This document shows positions 8,260 through 17,079 of a DNA stretch of 64,000 nucleotides, piece by piece. The stretch is from a bacterium (GTDB lineage: Bacteria > Zhuqueibacterota > Zhuqueibacteria > Zhuqueibacterales > Geothermadaptataceae), in assembly GCA_024275575.1 (NCBI GenBank), contig JAJRYV010000085.1:1-64000 (forward strand). The letters run 5' to 3'. The position numbers and the translations under genes are program-made. The stretch's first letter is position 1. The number at the start of each line of letters is the position of its first letter. Under the pieces are notes generated by a model. It was not told the DNA's origin. It worked only from the letters and a program-made list of their open reading frames with translations, and ran no database searches.

Positions 8260-9579
8260 CTATTCCTGAAATGGAAATTTTGATTTGCCGAATGCCGGCT
8301 TTAGTTCATCGAGCCAGATGGCCTGCTCGTCAAATTCTGCAAAAAAAGGATTGAATGCCAACCCTGGATTGCGCGATTGCAGCATGGTAAGACAGAAATG
8401 CTTCTTGCCCTGAATCTCGACGACGCCGTTAATTTGCACCTTGCCTGGCGTTGCCGACATGCTCGGCCCGCGAACGGTGCGCGCCAGACCGCTAATCTGT
8501 TGACAGGCTTGTTTGAAGATTTCGCAGGTTTTCGCCAGGGGTATGCTGAAATAATGCCGGGCGCCGGTATTTCGCATGATAAACATATAATAGGGGATAC
8601 AACCGAGCCGCACCTGTTTTCTCCACATTCGTGCCCAGATAGCAGGATCATCGTTTATTCCGTGTAAAAGCGGCGCCTGTGTGCGAATCTCCGCTCCCGT
8701 CCGGCGAATTCGCTTGATGGCCAGGCGTACGGCTTTTGTGCTCAATTCCCGGGGATGAGAAAAATGTGCCATGATGGCGAGATGTTTGCCGGAATCGACG
8801 ATTTTACGAAAGAGCGAGAGCACTTCATCTGCCTCGCTGCCTGCGAGATATTTATAAGGCCAGAACGAAAGCGATTTCGTACCGATCCGGATATTTTGCA
8901 GGCCAGGCAATTCCGTTTTGATCAGCGGTTCAAGGTAATAAAGTAAACTCTTTGCTTTCATAATCATCGGGTCGCCGCCTGTTATCAGGACATCTGAAAT
9001 TTCCGGGTGCCGGCGTAAATATCTGATCAAGTTTCCGGTTTCCCGCGAAGCGAATTTATAAGCATCATCACCAATAAATTGCGGCCAGCGAAAACAAAAT
9101 GAACAATAGGCGTGGCACGTCTGCCCGCGGCTGGGAAAGAAAAGAAGTGTTTCACGATATTTATGTTGAATCCCCGACAGGCGTTCGCCATCGAGTATGG
9201 CGATATTTTGATCCATTTGTCCGGCGGGGTGTGGGTTGAGTTCGGCATGAATTTCTGTGACTGCTGCAGTGATTTCTTCTTTTTCCGCATTTAGTTGCAG
9301 CAGGTTCGATATCCGCTGAAAATGCTTTGGCAAAAGCATTTGCTTTTGCGGAAATGTAAGTTTGAAGATAGGGTCGTTGGGGATTTTATGCCAATCGATG
9401 AGTTCGTTGAGTATGTAGTTATTCGTTTTAAATGGAAATACTTGCCCGACGACTTCAATATCGAATTTCAACTGATTTGATAAACGACTGATTTGGGGGA
9501 TTTTGCGGAAGTTGTATAAATTGTAGGCTTTGTACTGGTATTTTTCCTCGGTAGCACGGGAGAAATCAAACATCGCCAT
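8260..9579 (-). CDS. KamA-family radical SAM protein (lysine 2,3-aminomutase-like)
   Basis: A 439-residue radical SAM enzyme. The iron-sulfur cluster motif CxxxCxxC occurs as TCHAYCSFCF near residue 155. It is followed by the SAM-binding strand DVLITGGDPMI and the barrel segments LRIGTKSLSF-like and THFSHPREL-like, all as in lysine 2,3-aminomutase. Near residue 370 the sequence ATPGKVQINGVVEI occupies the place of the PLP-binding PGGGGK segment, so a candidate PLP lysine is kept but in an altered context. The family interconverts alpha- and beta-amino acids using PLP and a 5'-deoxyadenosyl radical; the substrate here is uncertain, because several KamA-like subfamilies act on glutamate or on EF-P lysine. 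An AGGAGA site precedes the ATG at 9579. Confidence 0.85.
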   Translation of the reverse strand: MAMFDFSRATEEKYQYKAYNLYNFRKIPQISRLSNQLKFDIEVVGQVFPFKTNNYILNELIDWHKIPNDPIFKLTFPQKQMLLPKHFQRISNLLQLNAEKEEITAAVTEIHAELNPHPAGQMDQNIAILDGERLSGIQHKYRETLLFFPSRGQTCHAYCSFCFRWPQFIGDDAYKFASRETGNLIRYLRRHPEISDVLITGGDPMIMKAKSLLYYLEPLIKTELPGLQNIRIGTKSLSFWPYKYLAGSEADEVLSLFRKIVDSGKHLAIMAHFSHPRELSTKAVRLAIKRIRRTGAEIRTQAPLLHGINDDPAIWARMWRKQVRLGCIPYYMFIMRNTGARHYFSIPLAKTCEIFKQACQQISGLARTVRGPSMSATPGKVQINGVVEIQGKKHFCLTMLQSRNPGLAFNPFFAEFDEQAIWLDELKPAFGKSKFPFQE

Positions 9580-9963
9580 GCAGTTCTCCTTTGGTTTTTT
9601 TAGTCCCTTTGTTCGAAATAATTTCGTTCATAGCTGCAGTCTCCATGGTGGTCTGGGTATCCAGTTAACAGCGTTCTTAAGTTTATCTAAAAATAGCTGT
9701 GATGCTGCCCGCTTCATATTGAAACAGGCAGCGACGTAAAGCGAACTCGCTGAAACGAGCTTGATCATTGAGTCACCTTCAGGCGATTTTTTATAAAATA
9801 GCGCAAATTAAGCAAAAAACCAAATCGAAAGCAAAATGCAGCTAATATGAAGAGCATGGAATCCTACTGTTTTTCATCATAAAATTATTCAATAGCAATT
9901 CAAAATGAAATCCGTTATCTTGGTAAAATCTCAAAAAACTGACCGAAAAAGGACTGAACGCAA
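9580..9963. other. Intergenic region between divergent genes
   Basis: This 384-bp stretch separates the divergently transcribed KamA-like gene and the nickel/cobalt transporter gene, so it must hold both promoters. I see no strong consensus promoter, riboswitch fold or repeat. In particular no cobalamin riboswitch boxes were recognised upstream of the transporter. An AAGGA lies about ten bases before the transporter ATG. Confidence 0.4.
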
Positions 9964-10740
9964 ATGACGATGCTTATGATTTTGTTCTCCAGCCAATCTA
10001 CCACCGTTGAAGTCGGGATTTGGGCCATCTTGTCTCTGGGTTTTTTTCTCGGGCTAAAACATGCGCTCGATGCCGACCACCTCATCGCCGTCTCGACGAT
10101 TGTCTCGCAAACGAAAGATTGGAAACAGGCTTCAAAAGCGGGGATAATCTGGGGGTTGGGACACACTTCCGCCCTGCTTTTTCTCGGTATTTTCGTTATC
10201 GCATTTCAGTACCAGGTGCCGGAAAAACTGGCCTTGCTGCTGGAATTTCTCGTGGGGATCATGCTCGTTTATCTCGGCGTCGCGCTGATTTTTAAAATCT
10301 ACCAACGAGCTTCATTCCATTTTCATGAACACACGCATGACGGCTATCGCCATGTTCATCCGCATTTTCATACTGAGAAAGAAATACACCAGCATGACGC
10401 GGAAAATAAAAACGACTGGCATCACGACCCCAAATTCAGAGGTCGTTCTTTGTTCATCGGTTTGGTGCATGGTTTTGCCGGCTCTGCTGCGCTTATGCTC
10501 ATGGTACTGGCAACAATTTCCTCGAAACTTTGGGATGTACTCTATATCGTCGTATTCGGCGTTGGCTCTGTCGGTGGTATGATGTTTATGAGCGCCCTGC
10601 TCAGCGTGCCTTTTCTCGTCGCCCATAAACGCTATGAAAAATGGTTTAATTATGTACAGATGACTGCGGCGATCGTCAGCATCATATTCGGCTGTGTTTT
10701 GATGTATGAGATCGGTTTTGTGGAAGGAATTATTGAATGA
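9964..10740 (+). CDS. NiCoT/UreH-like nickel or cobalt transporter
   Basis: A 258-residue inner-membrane protein with about six transmembrane helices. The first helix carries the family signature HALDADH (LGLKHALDADHLIAV), where the HX4DH residues bind Ni(II)/Co(II). A second signature GLVHGFAGSAAL follows the central loop. Between them, residues about 118-160 form a very His-rich cytoplasmic loop (HFHEHTHDGYRHVHPHFH), a likely metal-binding segment. UreH/NiCoT proteins take up or export nickel or cobalt for urease, hydrogenase or cobamides; none of those genes is nearby, so the metal is undetermined. The gene is single and converges on lgt, with a shared hairpin between them. Confidence 0.9.
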   Translation: MTMLMILFSSQSTTVEVGIWAILSLGFFLGLKHALDADHLIAVSTIVSQTKDWKQASKAGIIWGLGHTSALLFLGIFVIAFQYQVPEKLALLLEFLVGIMLVYLGVALIFKIYQRASFHFHEHTHDGYRHVHPHFHTEKEIHQHDAENKNDWHHDPKFRGRSLFIGLVHGFAGSAALMLMVLATISSKLWDVLYIVVFGVGSVGGMMFMSALLSVPFLVAHKRYEKWFNYVQMTAAIVSIIFGCVLMYEIGFVEGIIE

Positions 10741-10742
10741 TT

Positions 10743-10776
10743 TTCACATGTTGCACCGTGCGATGCAACATGTGAA
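10743..10776. terminator. Bidirectional terminator hairpin between the transporter gene and lgt
   Basis: TTCACATGTTGCA at 10743-10755 pairs perfectly over 13 bp with TGCAACATGTGAA at 10764-10776, with an 8-nt loop. It fills the 37-bp gap between two convergent genes. The T-rich tracts beyond the stem are short, but position and symmetry suit termination from both sides. Confidence 0.7.
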
Positions 10777-10777
10777 T

Positions 10778-11575
10778 TTATTGCGTGCTCCCATGTATTT
10801 TTAAAGCCCGTCGGACAAAATAGCTTCCCATCAAAATAGCCGGAATGCTTAAAATTTGCCCGACACTCAATGCCGCACCCACACCGTAGGCAGCCTGGTG
10901 CATCTTAAAGAATTCCATCAGAAAGCGCCAGCCGAAAATCGTCAGGAAAAAAGTGCCGAACAATAAACCTTCCGGAATTTTTCCATCATATTTTTTATAT
11001 AAATAACCCAGCAACAAAAAGATCAGTAAATAACCAAAAGACTCGTAAAGCATTGTCGGGTGGCGGGGAATCATATCGATGCGTTTAAAAATAATCGCCC
11101 AGGAAACATCTGTCGGTGTTCCGAGAATTTCTGAGTTGAAAAAATTACCCAGGCGGATAAAAAAACCAGCCAGTGCTGAGGGGATAACCAACCTGTCGAA
11201 AACCCACATCAACGGTTGGTCGTCGCGTTTTCTTGCATAGAGCCACAGGGAAATTAAAATACCGATAGCGCCGCCGTGGCTGGCGAGCCCTCCCTCCCAT
11301 ACTTTCAAAATTTCAATCGGGTGACTAAAGTAAAATGCCGGGTCATAAAAAAGACAATGTCCCAGCCGTGCGCCGATGGCCGTGCCCAGCATCATATGAA
11401 TGAAAAGCGGATCGACATCGAGCAGGTTTTTACCCTCTTTGACAAAAATCTTGCGCATGATAAACAGCCCGATCAAAAATGAAAGCATAAAACACAGACT
11501 ATACCAACGCAGACTTAACGGTCCGATCGAAGTGATCTCCGGACTGACATCCCAAATAAAATATTGTGGTTCCAT
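10778..11575 (-). CDS. lgt: Prolipoprotein diacylglyceryl transferase
   Basis: A 265-residue multi-pass inner-membrane enzyme that transfers diacylglycerol from phosphatidylglycerol to the lipobox cysteine of prolipoproteins, the first step of lipoprotein maturation. The family signature is visible as RLGNFFNSEILG near residue 143, preceded by the conserved GGLASHGGAIG block near residue 98 and followed by HPTMLYESFGY, which holds conserved His and Glu residues. Seven transmembrane segments are expected and the hydrophobic pattern fits. It is essential in most Gram-negative bacteria, and the many lipobox proteins in this window are its presumed substrates. It is monocistronic, ending at the shared hairpin with the metal transporter gene. 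Confidence 0.96.
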   Translation of the reverse strand: MEPQYFIWDVSPEITSIGPLSLRWYSLCFMLSFLIGLFIMRKIFVKEGKNLLDVDPLFIHMMLGTAIGARLGHCLFYDPAFYFSHPIEILKVWEGGLASHGGAIGILISLWLYARKRDDQPLMWVFDRLVIPSALAGFFIRLGNFFNSEILGTPTDVSWAIIFKRIDMIPRHPTMLYESFGYLLIFLLLGYLYKKYDGKIPEGLLFGTFFLTIFGWRFLMEFFKMHQAAYGVGAALSVGQILSIPAILMGSYFVRRALKIHGSTQ

Positions 11576-11631
11576 TATTCCTCTTTTGAAAAAATCCGGT
11601 CAAGATGACAATTGCTAATAACTATCGCTGT

Positions 11632-12168
11632 TTAACTCTTCAATGCCTGAAATTTCTTCTGTGCCTCAATAAATTGCTCCTCAGCACGATTGAGATATTC
11701 GCGGCATTCATCGATATAACCATCCGTTGAGGCAGACCAGACGCGGTTGATATAGCGCTCACCCGCAGCGAAACAGCTCATAATATCAGCATAAGTATGC
11801 AGGCCATAGACATGCCCCAGGCTCTCCCTTGCTTCCACAAAAGCATTCAAATAATTGGGTAGATTAACATCGATCTTTTCGTGCAAATCATAAGGGTTCG
11901 CAGGCCCGTCGTCCGCATTGAGTTGCTTGATTTCAGTGACGATATTCTCCAGACTCTCGCTGATGCCCTGGATATTACCGGCGAGTTTGCCTTCGGAAGT
12001 GCTTTCCTTTGCAATTTCCCGCCGCACGAGAAAAATACCTGACAAAGCGATAACAACCGTTCCGGAAAAATGAAGCCACTGGATTTCCAATACATCGAGT
12101 ACGGTGATCAAAGAACCGCCGAGCACGCCGATGGTGAATAGAAAATAGCCGATCATTTTAGTATTCAT
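11632..12168 (-). CDS. Small membrane protein encoded with the OPT transporter
   Basis: A 178-residue protein with two N-terminal hydrophobic helices (residues about 5-22 and 31-48) and a soluble, helical, acidic C-terminal part containing repeated Glu/Leu heptads. I do not recognise a family. The open frame runs back into the OPT gene, but the ATG at 12168 is the likely start: an AGGAG lies at 12176-12180, just downstream of the OPT stop, and the resulting intergenic gap is 10 nt. That spacing implies one operon with the OPT transporter. A role as an accessory subunit is inference from position only. Confidence 0.7.
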   Translation of the reverse strand: MNTKMIGYFLFTIGVLGGSLITVLDVLEIQWLHFSGTVVIALSGIFLVRREIAKESTSEGKLAGNIQGISESLENIVTEIKQLNADDGPANPYDLHEKIDVNLPNYLNAFVEARESLGHVYGLHTYADIMSCFAAGERYINRVWSASTDGYIDECREYLNRAEEQFIEAQKKFQALKS

Positions 12169-12178
12169 TTCTTTTCTC

Positions 12179-13924
12179 CTATGCCATGCCGCCAACGATA
12201 ATATAATAGATTGCAAATCCAACACCGACGAGCGCTTCGCCAACGATGAGGCCGGCAGCCACCGGGATGCCCACTTCTTCACCCACCCGGTGGCCAAATT
12301 TCCAATCGGTAAAAACACGAAGCAGGCTGCCGATGCTGTAGGTGAGCACGATATTGAACGGCAGATAAAAACCAAGTCCGACGAGCACACCCAGCCCGCC
12401 GACGCCACTCATGCTCAAAATAGCGCCCAACCCTGCCCCGGCGACATACTTTTGCACAGGGACTTCACCGCCGAGGATACCGTTGATCATCGAAGCGAGG
12501 GCCTGGCCTTGCGGCGCCGGGAGGCGATCGCTGCCCAGGCCATAGGCGTTGTGCAAGACGAAAATCAAAGCCATAATCACGATCGGCCCCAGCCAGGTTC
12601 CGAGGAATTGGCCGGTTTGCTGCTTGCGTGGCGAGGCGCCGAGCAAATAACCCGTTTTCAAATCGAGCATCAGGTCCGTGGCCTGCGACATGGCGACACA
12701 GGCTGCTGCGCCAACCATAATCGATGAAATGATGGCCGCTTTGTCACCCAGGCCGGAGCTGATGATAATGAGGATGGTCACTGCGATCAACGTCATTCCG
12801 CTAAGTGGTGACCAGTTCGTCCGCCCGATGCATTCGGATAAAATCACCCCCGCAACCCAGATCCACAAGGTGCCGAGCAGCGCCATCAGCGAACCGCGAA
12901 TTATACCCATTTCGGCAGTCGAATTAATGGCGATGACAAAAAGCAGCAACGTCGCACCGGCGATTGCCATAAAGAGCAGCTTGATGGGCATTTCGTCTTT
13001 TGAAATTGCAGATTTGACCTTTGAGGCCATTTGCATACTTTTGACGGCGCTGACGATGAGCGGCAAGGCGAGCACAATTCCGGTTAAAGCACCTCCGATG
13101 AGCATACCGATACCAACCGGGCGAAAGAGTGACAATCGCAGATAACCCGGCATGCTCTGCCCGGCGGCAGCCAGGGTGTCCGGTGTAGGTAAAAGTCCAA
13201 GTCCGGAAAGTGCAGGCGCGAGAATCCAGTAGCAGATATAACCACCGACGATAAAAAAGACACCGCCTTTACCGGCAATAAAACCAACACCGATGGTCAT
13301 CAAGGAAATATACCAGATACCGTTCATATAATCCGGCAAACTTAAAAGTGTGCCGACATCCCAATTTTCGAATCCGCTGGTTTTGCTGATGAAATGCACG
13401 AGAGCGCTCAAACCCGCCCCGGCGATGAGATAAATAGCTTTGCGAATCCCGGCGCCCGGCGATTTGAGAATCGTCGCCACCGCAACACCGCCGGGATAGG
13501 TCAGGCGTTCAAAATCGATCATCTGTTTACGCAGGGGGATAATGAACGCCACACCGAGAATACCACCAGCGATGCAGGAAAAAACCATAACGACGGCGTT
13601 GAAATCCGTTTGATCGAGGATAAACAGAGCAGGCACCGAAAACATCATTCCAGCAGAGGCGCTGTTAACCGCGCTGGCCACCGTCTGGTTGATATTATTC
13701 TCAACGATGCTAGAGCGATTCATCAGGCCGCGCAAAATACCAAAACCGAGAATCGCTGCCAGCTCCGAACCTTCGATTGAAAAGCCGAGAATGAGCGCAG
13801 CGTAACCAATACTCAAGGCGATGAGCACGCCAAGAAAATAGCCGACAAAAACTGCATGAGGTGTGAGTTCGGGATAGGGCCCAGTGCGGATGATGCGTCC
13901 CTTGCTGTCAGTTAACGCAGACAC
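12179..13924 (-). CDS. OPT-family oligopeptide/metal-chelate transporter
   Basis: A 581-residue inner-membrane transporter with about 14-16 hydrophobic helices, of the bacterial branch of the oligopeptide transporter (OPT/YSL) family. Visible family features include the N-terminal TPHAVFVGYFLGVL helix, IPLRKQMIDFERLTYPGGVAVA and the Gly-rich C-terminal helices. Family members import small peptides or metal-nicotianamine-like chelates driven by protons; the substrate here is unknown. An ATG at 13951 is possible, but AGGAGG lies 7 nt before a GTG at 13924, and that start removes a Gly-rich non-family tail, so I use the GTG. It is followed by a 178-residue membrane protein gene. Confidence 0.9.
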   Translation of the reverse strand: MSALTDSKGRIIRTGPYPELTPHAVFVGYFLGVLIALSIGYAALILGFSIEGSELAAILGFGILRGLMNRSSIVENNINQTVASAVNSASAGMMFSVPALFILDQTDFNAVVMVFSCIAGGILGVAFIIPLRKQMIDFERLTYPGGVAVATILKSPGAGIRKAIYLIAGAGLSALVHFISKTSGFENWDVGTLLSLPDYMNGIWYISLMTIGVGFIAGKGGVFFIVGGYICYWILAPALSGLGLLPTPDTLAAAGQSMPGYLRLSLFRPVGIGMLIGGALTGIVLALPLIVSAVKSMQMASKVKSAISKDEMPIKLLFMAIAGATLLLFVIAINSTAEMGIIRGSLMALLGTLWIWVAGVILSECIGRTNWSPLSGMTLIAVTILIIISSGLGDKAAIISSIMVGAAACVAMSQATDLMLDLKTGYLLGASPRKQQTGQFLGTWLGPIVIMALIFVLHNAYGLGSDRLPAPQGQALASMINGILGGEVPVQKYVAGAGLGAILSMSGVGGLGVLVGLGFYLPFNIVLTYSIGSLLRVFTDWKFGHRVGEEVGIPVAAGLIVGEALVGVGFAIYYIIVGGMA

Positions 13925-14310
13925 GAAATTTCCTCCTGTTTCTCCAGACAAACTTTTGACATAGTCTACGATTCACTCAATTACGACTAAAATCGCAAAC
14001 AAGATGTAGAGTATAAGTCACTTTCTGCAAAAAAACAAAGGTAGAATGACAGAGTTTCGCCAAATTTGGCATTTTTTTCAATTCTCGGAGAAGCGATAAA
14101 GTAATTACAGGAATGGAAAGTGACGTATCCGGTTTTAAAAATGCGGATTTACTTTATCCTAAATCAGTTGACATTCCCTGCAAACTTACTTATTTTAATG
14201 ACTTGCCAAGAAAAAACCTGAATAAAACGCGACAGACATGTGTAACTAACCGCACAGCCTGGCCGCAGGACAATAAATCAGTTCATTAACTTTCACAAGG
14301 AAGCCCCACG
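13925..14310. other. Divergent promoter region before the PspA cluster
   Basis: The region separates the minus-strand OPT gene from the plus-strand stress cluster. Apart from the sigma-70-like promoter at 14168-14196 I see no gene, no long repeat and no sigma-54 (GG-N10-GC) site in the expected spacing. Confidence 0.45.
14168..14196 (+). promoter_or_regulatory. Sigma-70-type promoter for the PspA-type cluster
   Basis: TTGACA at 14168-14173 and TATTTT at 14191-14196 are separated by exactly 17 bp, 115 bp before the first ATG of the cluster. This would give a leader of about 105 nt. Housekeeping-type expression, not PspF/sigma-54 control, is therefore suggested. Confidence 0.6.
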
Positions 14311-14856
14311 ATGAGTTTTTTCGATCGATTTAAAAAACAGGAAGATGATTTTGATCCCTTAGCCGATCTTGAATTATCCAAACTCCGGGTCGGCTTTTTT
14401 TTGGATTACGACCTCAAAACCTGGGAAGTCAAAAGCTACCGGCGTTACGAGTTTGATGGCGGCTATGAGAGCGAAGAATGGGAGCTGGAAAGCGGTCGCG
14501 AAAAAATCTACCTTGAGCGCGCTGAAGATGATGACGTGGAATGGTCCGTCAGTAAAAAAGTGCCCATCGGCGCCCTTGGCGGCCATATTAAAAAGCATAT
14601 CATCGACAATGAAGACCCGCCTGCTGAAATCGTCTATAAAGATGTGACGTATTATCTCGACGAATCGGGCCCTGGGCTGATGTATGTTGATAATTCAGAC
14701 GAAGGCCGGGAATTTATCGTTTGGGATTTCGTCGATGAAGATGATGAAAAATTTCTCAGCATCGAGCAGTGGGGGGAAACGGAATTTGAGGCGTCATCCG
14801 GTTTTTATGTCGAAGAATATCAATTTATCAATATTTTGCCGGGATCAGATATTTAA
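14311..14856 (+). CDS. DUF4178-like protein of the PspA cluster
   Basis: A 181-residue soluble, strongly acidic protein without a signal peptide. Its pattern (a beta-rich N-terminal part VGFFLDYDLKTWEVKSYRRY, then EEWELESG and later FIVWDFVDEDDEKFLSIEQWG) matches DUF4178, a small all-beta domain seen next to PspA, DUF350 and spermidine-synthase-like genes in many bacteria. AAGGAAG precedes the ATG. It is the first gene of the run and is followed at 21 nt by a lipoprotein gene. Molecular function is unknown; a membrane-adjacent regulatory or scaffold role is inference from the conserved neighbourhood. Confidence 0.65.
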   Translation: MSFFDRFKKQEDDFDPLADLELSKLRVGFFLDYDLKTWEVKSYRRYEFDGGYESEEWELESGREKIYLERAEDDDVEWSVSKKVPIGALGGHIKKHIIDNEDPPAEIVYKDVTYYLDESGPGLMYVDNSDEGREFIVWDFVDEDDEKFLSIEQWGETEFEASSGFYVEEYQFINILPGSDI

Positions 14857-14877
14857 CCAATTTAAAGGGAATGTATC

Positions 14878-15624
14878 ATGAAACACTTGCAAAAAACCCT
14901 CACACTCGTTCTTCTGGTATCATTCAGCGTCGCTTGCGGGTCTTCGACACCGTTGGAGCGCATAAAGAAAAACCTGAAGAACTATCCGGAGTATTCAATC
15001 ATTCTTGAAGACATGCGGGAGGATGGCAACTTTTTCAAAGACTTTTATCATCGCTATAAACTGGTCGTCGGAGAGCGCGAAAAGGGTTTGGATTCTCTTG
15101 TCTTCCGCAGTGATCTGACAGACTGGATAAAAGTCACAGAGCACCAATATAAAAAATATGCTGATTATCTCGGCATGGTCGTGGCATCCAAATCGGCCGA
15201 TGGCAAAGTGAGTAATGATAAATATGCGCCCGGTTATCAATATGTGGGCAATTCGCGCTACGGCCAATGGCGCACCGACAGCCACGGCAGCTCGTTCTGG
15301 GAATGGTACGGCAAGTATGCGATGATGAGTTCGGTTTTCGGCATGTTCAACCGGCCGGTCTACCGCAACGATTGGAATTCTTACAATGACTACCGGCGGC
15401 GCGGCGCACCCTACTATGGTGACGGCCGTTTCTATGGTTCAAGAGGTAATATGTACGGCACCAGTGGCCGGGTGACAAAACAAAGTAAACCGAATTTTTA
15501 CCAACGAAAGCTTGCTAAACAACGATCCAGTTCGTCGCGTTTTTCCAATAAAGTGAGAAGCCGGGTCAGTCGCAGTAAAATGAGCAATGTCCGGCGGCGA
15601 GGGTTCAGCCGCGGCGGCAAATAA
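14878..15624 (+). CDS. Lipoprotein with Tyr/Gly- and Arg/Ser-rich C-terminus
   Basis: A 248-residue predicted lipoprotein: signal peptide with lipobox SVACGSS (Cys20). Residues 25-110 are a compact domain (PEYSIILEDMREDGNFFKDFYHRYKL). The middle is rich in Tyr, Gly and Trp (QYVGNSRYGQW, FWEWYGKYAMM), and the basic tail after residue 195 is dominated by Arg, Ser and Lys. Its position among DUF4178 and DUF350 genes parallels the lipoprotein-like YjfM of the E. coli yjf cluster, although I see no certain homology. The basic tail could bind acidic lipids or cell-wall polymers; that is inference. Confidence 0.7.
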   Translation: MKHLQKTLTLVLLVSFSVACGSSTPLERIKKNLKNYPEYSIILEDMREDGNFFKDFYHRYKLVVGEREKGLDSLVFRSDLTDWIKVTEHQYKKYADYLGMVVASKSADGKVSNDKYAPGYQYVGNSRYGQWRTDSHGSSFWEWYGKYAMMSSVFGMFNRPVYRNDWNSYNDYRRRGAPYYGDGRFYGSRGNMYGTSGRVTKQSKPNFYQRKLAKQRSSSSRFSNKVRSRVSRSKMSNVRRRGFSRGGK

Positions 15625-15673
15625 TCGAGTACAAAAAACATAACTGTTCACTTTTATCAACCGGAGGATTGAT

Positions 15674-16516
15674 ATGTCCCTGGATCAATTTGTCACAGCG
15701 CTTGTTTACCTGGTGGCGACTTTTATCGTTTTTCTGCTCGGGAAATGGGCTTTTAATAAATTCAACCGCCGATTCGACCTGCATCACGAACTACTAAAAA
15801 AAGATAATTTTGCACTTTCTCTTGCTGTTGTCGGTTATTATCTCGGTTTGATTTTCGCCATTGGTGGTGTGCTCGATGGCCCCTCGCACGGCTGGGTTGA
15901 AGATGTCATCGATATTCTTTTCTACGGAATCTGTTCCATTATTTTGCTGAATGTTGCCGGCTTAATTAATGAGAAACTCATCCTCAGCAAATTCAGTCTC
16001 GAAGATGAAATTATCCGTGATCAAAATGCCGGTGCCGGCACAATTTCCGGCGGCAATTATCTCGCTGCCGGTCTCGTTGTTGCCGGCGCTATTCATGGTG
16101 AGGGTGATTTGATTACCGGTATCGTTTTCTGGCTTATCGGCCAGGCGGCGCTCATTGTCGCCAGCCGGATTTATGACCTCATCACCCCATTTAACATTCA
16201 TGAACAAATCGAAAAGGACAATATCGCTGTGGGTGTGGCTTTTGCCGGTGTGCTCATCGCGTTTGGCAATATCATTCGCATCAGCATCGAAGGAGATTTT
16301 ATTTCATGGCAGCAAAACCTGACGGAATTCGCTGAATTTGTCGTGTTTGGTTTGATCATGCTGCCGGTCGTACGCTTCATTACCGATAAATTGCTGCTGC
16401 CAGGTGAAAAACTCACAGATGAACTGGTCAATCAGGAAAAACCGAACGTCGGCGCCGGTTTAATTGAAGCGTTTTTTTATGTTGCGGCTTCCATGCTTCT
16501 CGGCTGGGTGGTATAG
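15674..16516 (+). CDS. Double DUF350 (YjfL-like) membrane protein
   Basis: A 280-residue inner-membrane protein made of two DUF350 repeats (residues about 1-145 and 146-280), each with several hydrophobic helices. The repeats share internal motifs: DNFALSLAVVGYYLGLIFAIGG in the first aligns with DNIAVGVAFAGVLIAFGNIIR in the second, and the second repeat starts after the Gly-rich GGNYLAAGLVVAGAIHG. E. coli YjfL has one such unit. The ribosome site GGAGGATTG is clear. DUF350 proteins occur widely with PspA-family genes; function is unknown, and a channel or membrane-stress sensor role is speculative. A MITE-like insertion follows the gene. Confidence 0.85.
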   Translation: MSLDQFVTALVYLVATFIVFLLGKWAFNKFNRRFDLHHELLKKDNFALSLAVVGYYLGLIFAIGGVLDGPSHGWVEDVIDILFYGICSIILLNVAGLINEKLILSKFSLEDEIIRDQNAGAGTISGGNYLAAGLVVAGAIHGEGDLITGIVFWLIGQAALIVASRIYDLITPFNIHEQIEKDNIAVGVAFAGVLIAFGNIIRISIEGDFISWQQNLTEFAEFVVFGLIMLPVVRFITDKLLLPGEKLTDELVNQEKPNVGAGLIEAFFYVAASMLLGWVV

Positions 16517-16575
16517 TAAGTTTCTCAAGATTGAAACTGGAGTGTGTGCAGGAACAGTATATCCTGAAAATATTT

Positions 16576-16751
16576 AGTGTCTGAACGAAAACGTATTCCC
16601 ACATGCTATTCGTGGGGGCCACGTCCGTTTGAGGCTGAAAAGCGATGGATTTTACTTCGTGGCTGCTGAGAAGTGCAATTGCTTCGCCGAACTTCGCTTC
16701 GTCTAAAAGCATGACGGAATGACGAAAATCGAGTGTTTTCGTTCAGGCACT
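16576..16751. mobile_element. Probable 176-bp MITE (non-autonomous element)
   Basis: The ends AGTGTCTGAACGAAAAC (16576-16592) and GTTTTCGTTCAGGCACT (16735-16751) are reverse complements over 17 bp with one mismatch. The flanks show a possible target duplication: TATTT or ATTT immediately left (16571-16575) and ATTT immediately right (16752-16755). There is no transposase frame inside. It lies between the DUF350 gene and the spermidine-synthase-like gene. No second copy was seen in this window, so mobility is inferred from structure alone. Confidence 0.65.
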
Positions 16752-17079
16752 ATTTAATCATCAGCGATGTTGTGCTTTTTTTTCAAGCATCACCGGCGGG
16801 ACGCAATACTGTTTAGACTCTTTAACTACCGATAAATCATTGGGCTATTTTCATCCATCCCTGCCGGGATGGGCAGCGTTGCTATACTAAACTTGCAGGC
16901 AGGTAATACCACTTGGCGTATTATCACAAACTTAGAACTTTAAAAGGAAGATTCTTAATTTTACTATGGAGCTATATAAGTTGTTTTAACCATCGATGTT
17001 TACCGTTTAAACGCTGCTAAAATCTCCATATTCGATCTGTGTTAATCAGTGGCTAAATAATTGATACAAAACCCCTAAA
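16752..17079. other. Intergenic remainder after the MITE
   Basis: No gene is apparent. It contains the small hairpin CATCCCTGCCGGGATG near 16855, a dispersed-repeat type also seen in altered form near 32145. There is no obvious ribosome site immediately before the ATG of the following gene at 17080, and no consensus promoter was identified. Confidence 0.4.

Noticed and set aside
9580-9963. Cobalamin or nickel riboswitch upstream of the NiCoT-like gene
   Set aside because: I could not find the conserved B12-box or NiCo helix sequences.
12169-12408. Upstream extension of the small membrane protein into the OPT gene
   Set aside because: AGGAG at 12176-12180 with ATG at 12168 gives a clean start after the OPT stop; the extension is only an open frame opposite none of the family features.
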